From Gammaproteobacteria bacterium (GTDB lineage Bacteria; Pseudomonadota; Gammaproteobacteria; Pseudomonadales; Azotimanducaceae): DNA of 7,946 bases. The notes beneath the pieces are model-generated. The model did not search any database. It saw only the letters and a list, made by a program, of their open reading frames with translations, and was not told the origin of the DNA. The stretch lies in contig JAUIKX010000158.1 of assembly GCA_030430515.1 (NCBI GenBank), forward strand, positions 1 to 7,946. The letters run 5' to 3'. Made by a program: the position numbers and the translations under genes. Positions within the stretch are counted from its first letter, which is position 1. Each line of letters starts with the position of its first letter. This document shows positions 6,332 to 7,946 of the stretch, piece by piece.

Positions 6332-7413
6332 AGAGGCACGTGCAGCGCGTCGGCAACCTGCGGGTGCCAGATTCGTCCGGCATGAACGTTGAGGCCGCGG
6401 GCAAAGCCTTCGTCTTCCGCAAATGCTTCCTGCCAGCCCTTCTCGGCCAGTACCGTTACGTAAGGCAACGTCACGTTGTTCAGCGCCATGGTAGAGGTAC
6501 GCGCTACAGCGCCCGGCATGTTGGTGACACAGTAGTGCACCACACCTTCTTCCTTGTATATCGGAGCATCATGAGAGGTGGGACGGCTGGTTTCGAAACA
6601 GCCGCCCTGATCGATGGCAATGTCCACAAGAGCAGCACTATCCGGCATTCGGCGCAGTAGCTCACGGCTCACCAGCTTGGGTGCCGCCGCGCCGGGAACC
6701 AGCACCGCGCCAATCACCAGGTCGGACTGCAGAACCGCCAGCTCGAGGTTTTCCGTGCTTGCCATGAGTACTTTGGCTCGCCCTTCAAAGTGGTCGGCAA
6801 GCGCGCGCATACGGCTTACAGATTTTTCCAGGATGGTCACGTCCGCCTGCATACCCACCGCCATCGCAGCGGCATTGGATCCGGCAGCGCCTCCCCCAAT
6901 AATGGTTACCCTGCCGGGCTGCACGCCAGGCACGCCACCAAGAAGCGTGCCCCTGCCTCCATTGGCGCGCTGGAGGCACCATGCGCCAACCTGGGTGGAC
7001 ATGCGCCCAGCGACTTCGCTCATGGGGGTGAGTAAAGGCAGGCCTCCTTGCTTGTCGACCACGGTTTCGTAGGCAATGGCAGTCACGCCGGATGCCATCA
7101 GCGCTTGCGCCTGTGGCAGGTCCGCAGCCAGGTGCAGGTAGGTAAACAACACCTGCCCTTCGCTGAGACGGGCGCACTCCTCGAGCTGCGGCTCTTTGAC
7201 CTTGACCACGAGCTCAGCAGCGAAAGCCGCCTGCGCATCGACGATGACCGCGCCGGCCTGACGGTAATGCTCATCGGCAAAGCCGATACCTGCACCAGCG
7301 TCTGTCTCGACACTCACCTGATGCCCTCTGCTCACCAGCTCTTTGACTGACGAGGGCGACAAGCCCACCCGATATTCATGCACTTTGATCTCTTTGGGTA
7401 CGCCAATATGCAT
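6322..7413 (-). CDS. ald: Alanine dehydrogenase
   Basis: Catalyses reversible NAD-dependent oxidative deamination of L-alanine to pyruvate and ammonium. The 363 residues are close to the family's usual 370 or so. The N-terminus HIGVPKEIKVHEYRVGL carries the conserved substrate-binding Arg15. KVKEP at 71-75 holds the catalytic Lys (73) and LFTYLHLA holds the catalytic His (94). PLLTPMSEVAGRMS and GGVPGVQPGRVTIIGGG lead into the Rossmann NAD site GGGAAG. IGAVLVPGAAAPKLVS and DIAIDQGGCFE follow, the latter with the expected active-site Asp, then YCVTNMPGAVARTST. All are hallmarks of Ald and distinguish it from transhydrogenase alpha. Two tandem ATGs occur (7416 and 7413); I chose the second because it is 7 nt from GGAG (the first only 4) and matches the family's opening. 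It is divergent from an Lrp-type gene, the classic aldR-ald layout, and the likely first gene of a five-gene unit. Confidence 0.96.
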   Translation of the reverse strand: MHIGVPKEIKVHEYRVGLSPSSVKELVSRGHQVSVETDAGAGIGFADEHYRQAGAVIVDAQAAFAAELVVKVKEPQLEECARLSEGQVLFTYLHLAADLPQAQALMASGVTAIAYETVVDKQGGLPLLTPMSEVAGRMSTQVGAWCLQRANGGRGTLLGGVPGVQPGRVTIIGGGAAGSNAAAMAVGMQADVTILEKSVSRMRALADHFEGRAKVLMASTENLELAVLQSDLVIGAVLVPGAAAPKLVSRELLRRMPDSAALVDIAIDQGGCFETSRPTSHDAPIYKEEGVVHYCVTNMPGAVARTSTMALNNVTLPYVTVLAEKGWQEAFAEDEGFARGLNVHAGRIWHPQVADALHVPLAA

Positions 7414-7420
7414 CATTGGT

Positions 7421-7424
7421 CTCC
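7421..7424 (-). promoter_or_regulatory. Ribosome-binding site of ald
   Basis: The - strand reads GGAG-ACCA-ATG-ATG. The 7-nt gap to the second ATG is near optimal and the 4-nt gap to the first is short, which decides the start at 7413. Confidence 0.65.
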
Positions 7425-7429
7425 AATAC

Positions 7430-7443
7430 TGTCGTTAACGACA
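7430..7443. promoter_or_regulatory. 14-bp perfect palindrome upstream of ald, candidate operator
   Basis: TGTCGTTAACGACA is self-complementary over all 14 bases and ends 16 bp before the ald ATG at 7413, just upstream of its ribosome-binding site. A dimeric regulator, such as the divergent Lrp-type protein, could bind here and block ald transcription. The same CGACA half-site recurs at 7502-7506. Binding is inferred. Confidence 0.45.
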
Positions 7444-7496
7444 AGGTAGCCGCGTTTGAGCGGCATTTGATTGCATATATGGGGATAATCAGCTAC

Positions 7497-7512
7497 ATAT
7501 TCGACAGAATAT
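7497..7512. promoter_or_regulatory. 16-bp A+T-rich dyad, candidate Lrp-type operator
   Basis: ATATTC and GAATAT are perfect 6-bp inverted arms around GACA. Size, symmetry and A+T content resemble operators of Lrp/AsnC regulators. The dyad lies 34 bp before the regulator's start codon and about 83 bp before that of ald, suitable for autoregulation or control of both directions. That role is inferred. Confidence 0.45.
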
Positions 7513-7533
7513 TGCGCAGACAAGATCGATTTC

Positions 7534-7537
7534 GAGG
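7534..7537 (+). promoter_or_regulatory. Ribosome-binding site of the Lrp-type regulator
   Basis: GAGG stands 9 nt before ATG 7547, within normal range if a little long. No other start nearby fits the conserved helix-turn-helix N-terminus. Confidence 0.5.
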
Positions 7538-7546
7538 TATTCTTTC

Positions 7547-7946
7547 ATGAACTTGAGCATCGACCGAACAGACCGCCGGATTCTGCAGGAGCTGCAGCGC
7601 GATGCCCGCCCGACAAACGCAGCTCTGGCCGAGAAGGTGAACCTGTCCGAGTCCGCCTGCCTGCGCAGGGTACGCCGCCTGGAGGAGCAGGGCTTGCTGA
7701 CCGGCATCGTCGGGCTGGTGGATCAGACGCTTGCCGGTTACCCGGACAATGTTTTCGTATCGATTACACTCACCAGCCAGCAACAGGACGACCTCGCCGC
7801 ATTCGAAGCCGCAATCTGGGAGCTCCCCGAGGTGATGGAGTGCTACCTCATGTCGGGCGACGCCGACTATCTGCTGCGGGTGATTGTCGCCGATGCGCGA
7901 GATTACGAACGCGTCCACTCCCAGCACCTCACGCGGCTGCCGGGAG
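7547..7946 (+). CDS. Lrp/AsnC family transcriptional regulator (AldR-like), C-terminus cut by window edge
   Basis: Probable amino-acid-responsive DNA-binding regulator of the divergent ald gene. The 133 visible residues run off the right edge, against a family length of about 150-165. The N-terminal helix-turn-helix spans about residues 5-50: DRTDRRILQELQRDARPTN, then ALAEKVNLSESACLRRVRRL with the recognition helix near 35-45. The C-terminal RAM (ligand-binding and oligomerisation) domain starts near 65 and contains LPEVMECYLMSGDADYLLRV at 93-112, in which GDADYLLRV is the characteristic effector-pocket segment. The ATG at 7547 has GAGG 9 nt upstream (7534-7537). In other bacteria Lrp-type AldR proteins lie divergent from ald and respond to alanine or related amino acids. 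The effector here is inferred from that arrangement. Whether the protein also controls the genes beyond ald is open. Confidence 0.92.
   Translation, partial: MNLSIDRTDRRILQELQRDARPTNAALAEKVNLSESACLRRVRRLEEQGLLTGIVGLVDQTLAGYPDNVFVSITLTSQQQDDLAAFEAAIWELPEVMECYLMSGDADYLLRVIVADARDYERVHSQHLTRLPG

Larger units (their letters stand above)
7414..7546. promoter_or_regulatory. Divergent regulator/ald intergenic control region
   Basis: This 133-bp non-coding gap separates two divergent starts, so promoters for both directions must lie here or inside the genes. The middle is A+T-rich compared with the flanking genes and contains several dyads: a 14-bp palindrome at 7430-7443, TGATT-N14-AATCA at 7468-7491, and a 16-bp dyad at 7497-7512. 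GATAAT at 7484-7489 resembles a -10 box for the rightward gene, but no good -35 stands at the right distance. TTGTCT on the - strand (7523-7518) resembles a -35 for ald, but the -10 that should follow is poor. I therefore do not fix the promoters. Confidence 0.7.

Noticed and set aside
7450..7463. CCGC-N6-GCGG short inverted repeat upstream of ald
   Set aside because: Four-base arms are too short to separate from chance in G+C-rich DNA.
7493..7927. A 144-codon - strand open frame opposite the regulator
   Set aside because: The + strand encodes an obvious Lrp/AsnC protein here with helix-turn-helix and RAM domain; the - frame would also run across the control region.

Overview
The window is a gene-dense stretch of bacterial chromosome with moderately high G+C. 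It is probably from a proteobacterium, and I lean towards a gammaproteobacterium; that placement is inference from the overall look of the proteins. I see no tRNA, rRNA, insertion sequence, CRISPR array or phage gene.

Layout, right to left. An Lrp/AsnC-type regulator starts at 7547 on the + strand and runs off the right edge. Divergent from it across a 133-bp gap, five genes run on the - strand: alanine dehydrogenase (ald, 7413-6322); a thiamine-diphosphate enzyme of the acetolactate synthase family (6261-4588); a multi-pass membrane protein resembling the lysylphosphatidylglycerol-synthase/flippase-like family (4548-3544); the carboxyltransferase (beta) subunit of a 3-methylcrotonyl-CoA-type carboxylase (3486-1876); and its biotin carboxylase/biotin carrier (alpha) subunit (from 1873, running off the left edge just before its C-terminus). 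Gaps between these genes are 60, 39, 57 and 2 nt, with no convincing terminator, so all five could form one transcription unit. That unit is inferred.

How the genes may work together. The divergent regulator/ald pair is a known arrangement in which an Lrp-type protein (AldR) senses amino acids and controls alanine breakdown to pyruvate and ammonium. Pyruvate is the expected substrate of the next enzyme if it makes acetolactate. The carboxylase pair acts in leucine breakdown (3-methylcrotonyl-CoA to 3-methylglutaconyl-CoA), or in isoprenoid breakdown if it is really a geranyl-CoA carboxylase. The shared theme is amino-acid and ketoacid carbon catabolism, with an unexplained membrane protein in the middle. 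The usual leucine-pathway partners (isovaleryl-CoA dehydrogenase, methylglutaconyl-CoA hydratase, HMG-CoA lyase) are not on the upstream side and could only lie beyond the left edge.

The non-coding parts hold the less expected signals: several dyads between the regulator and ald; an 8-bp inverted repeat that ends exactly at the membrane-protein start codon and carries its ribosome-binding site in the loop; a 7-bp inverted repeat around the ald stop codon; and a TTG start for the carboxylase alpha subunit whose ribosome-binding site lies inside the end of the beta gene. I found no strong evidence for a wholly new system. The unusual gene combination and these small RNA/DNA structures are the parts worth checking.
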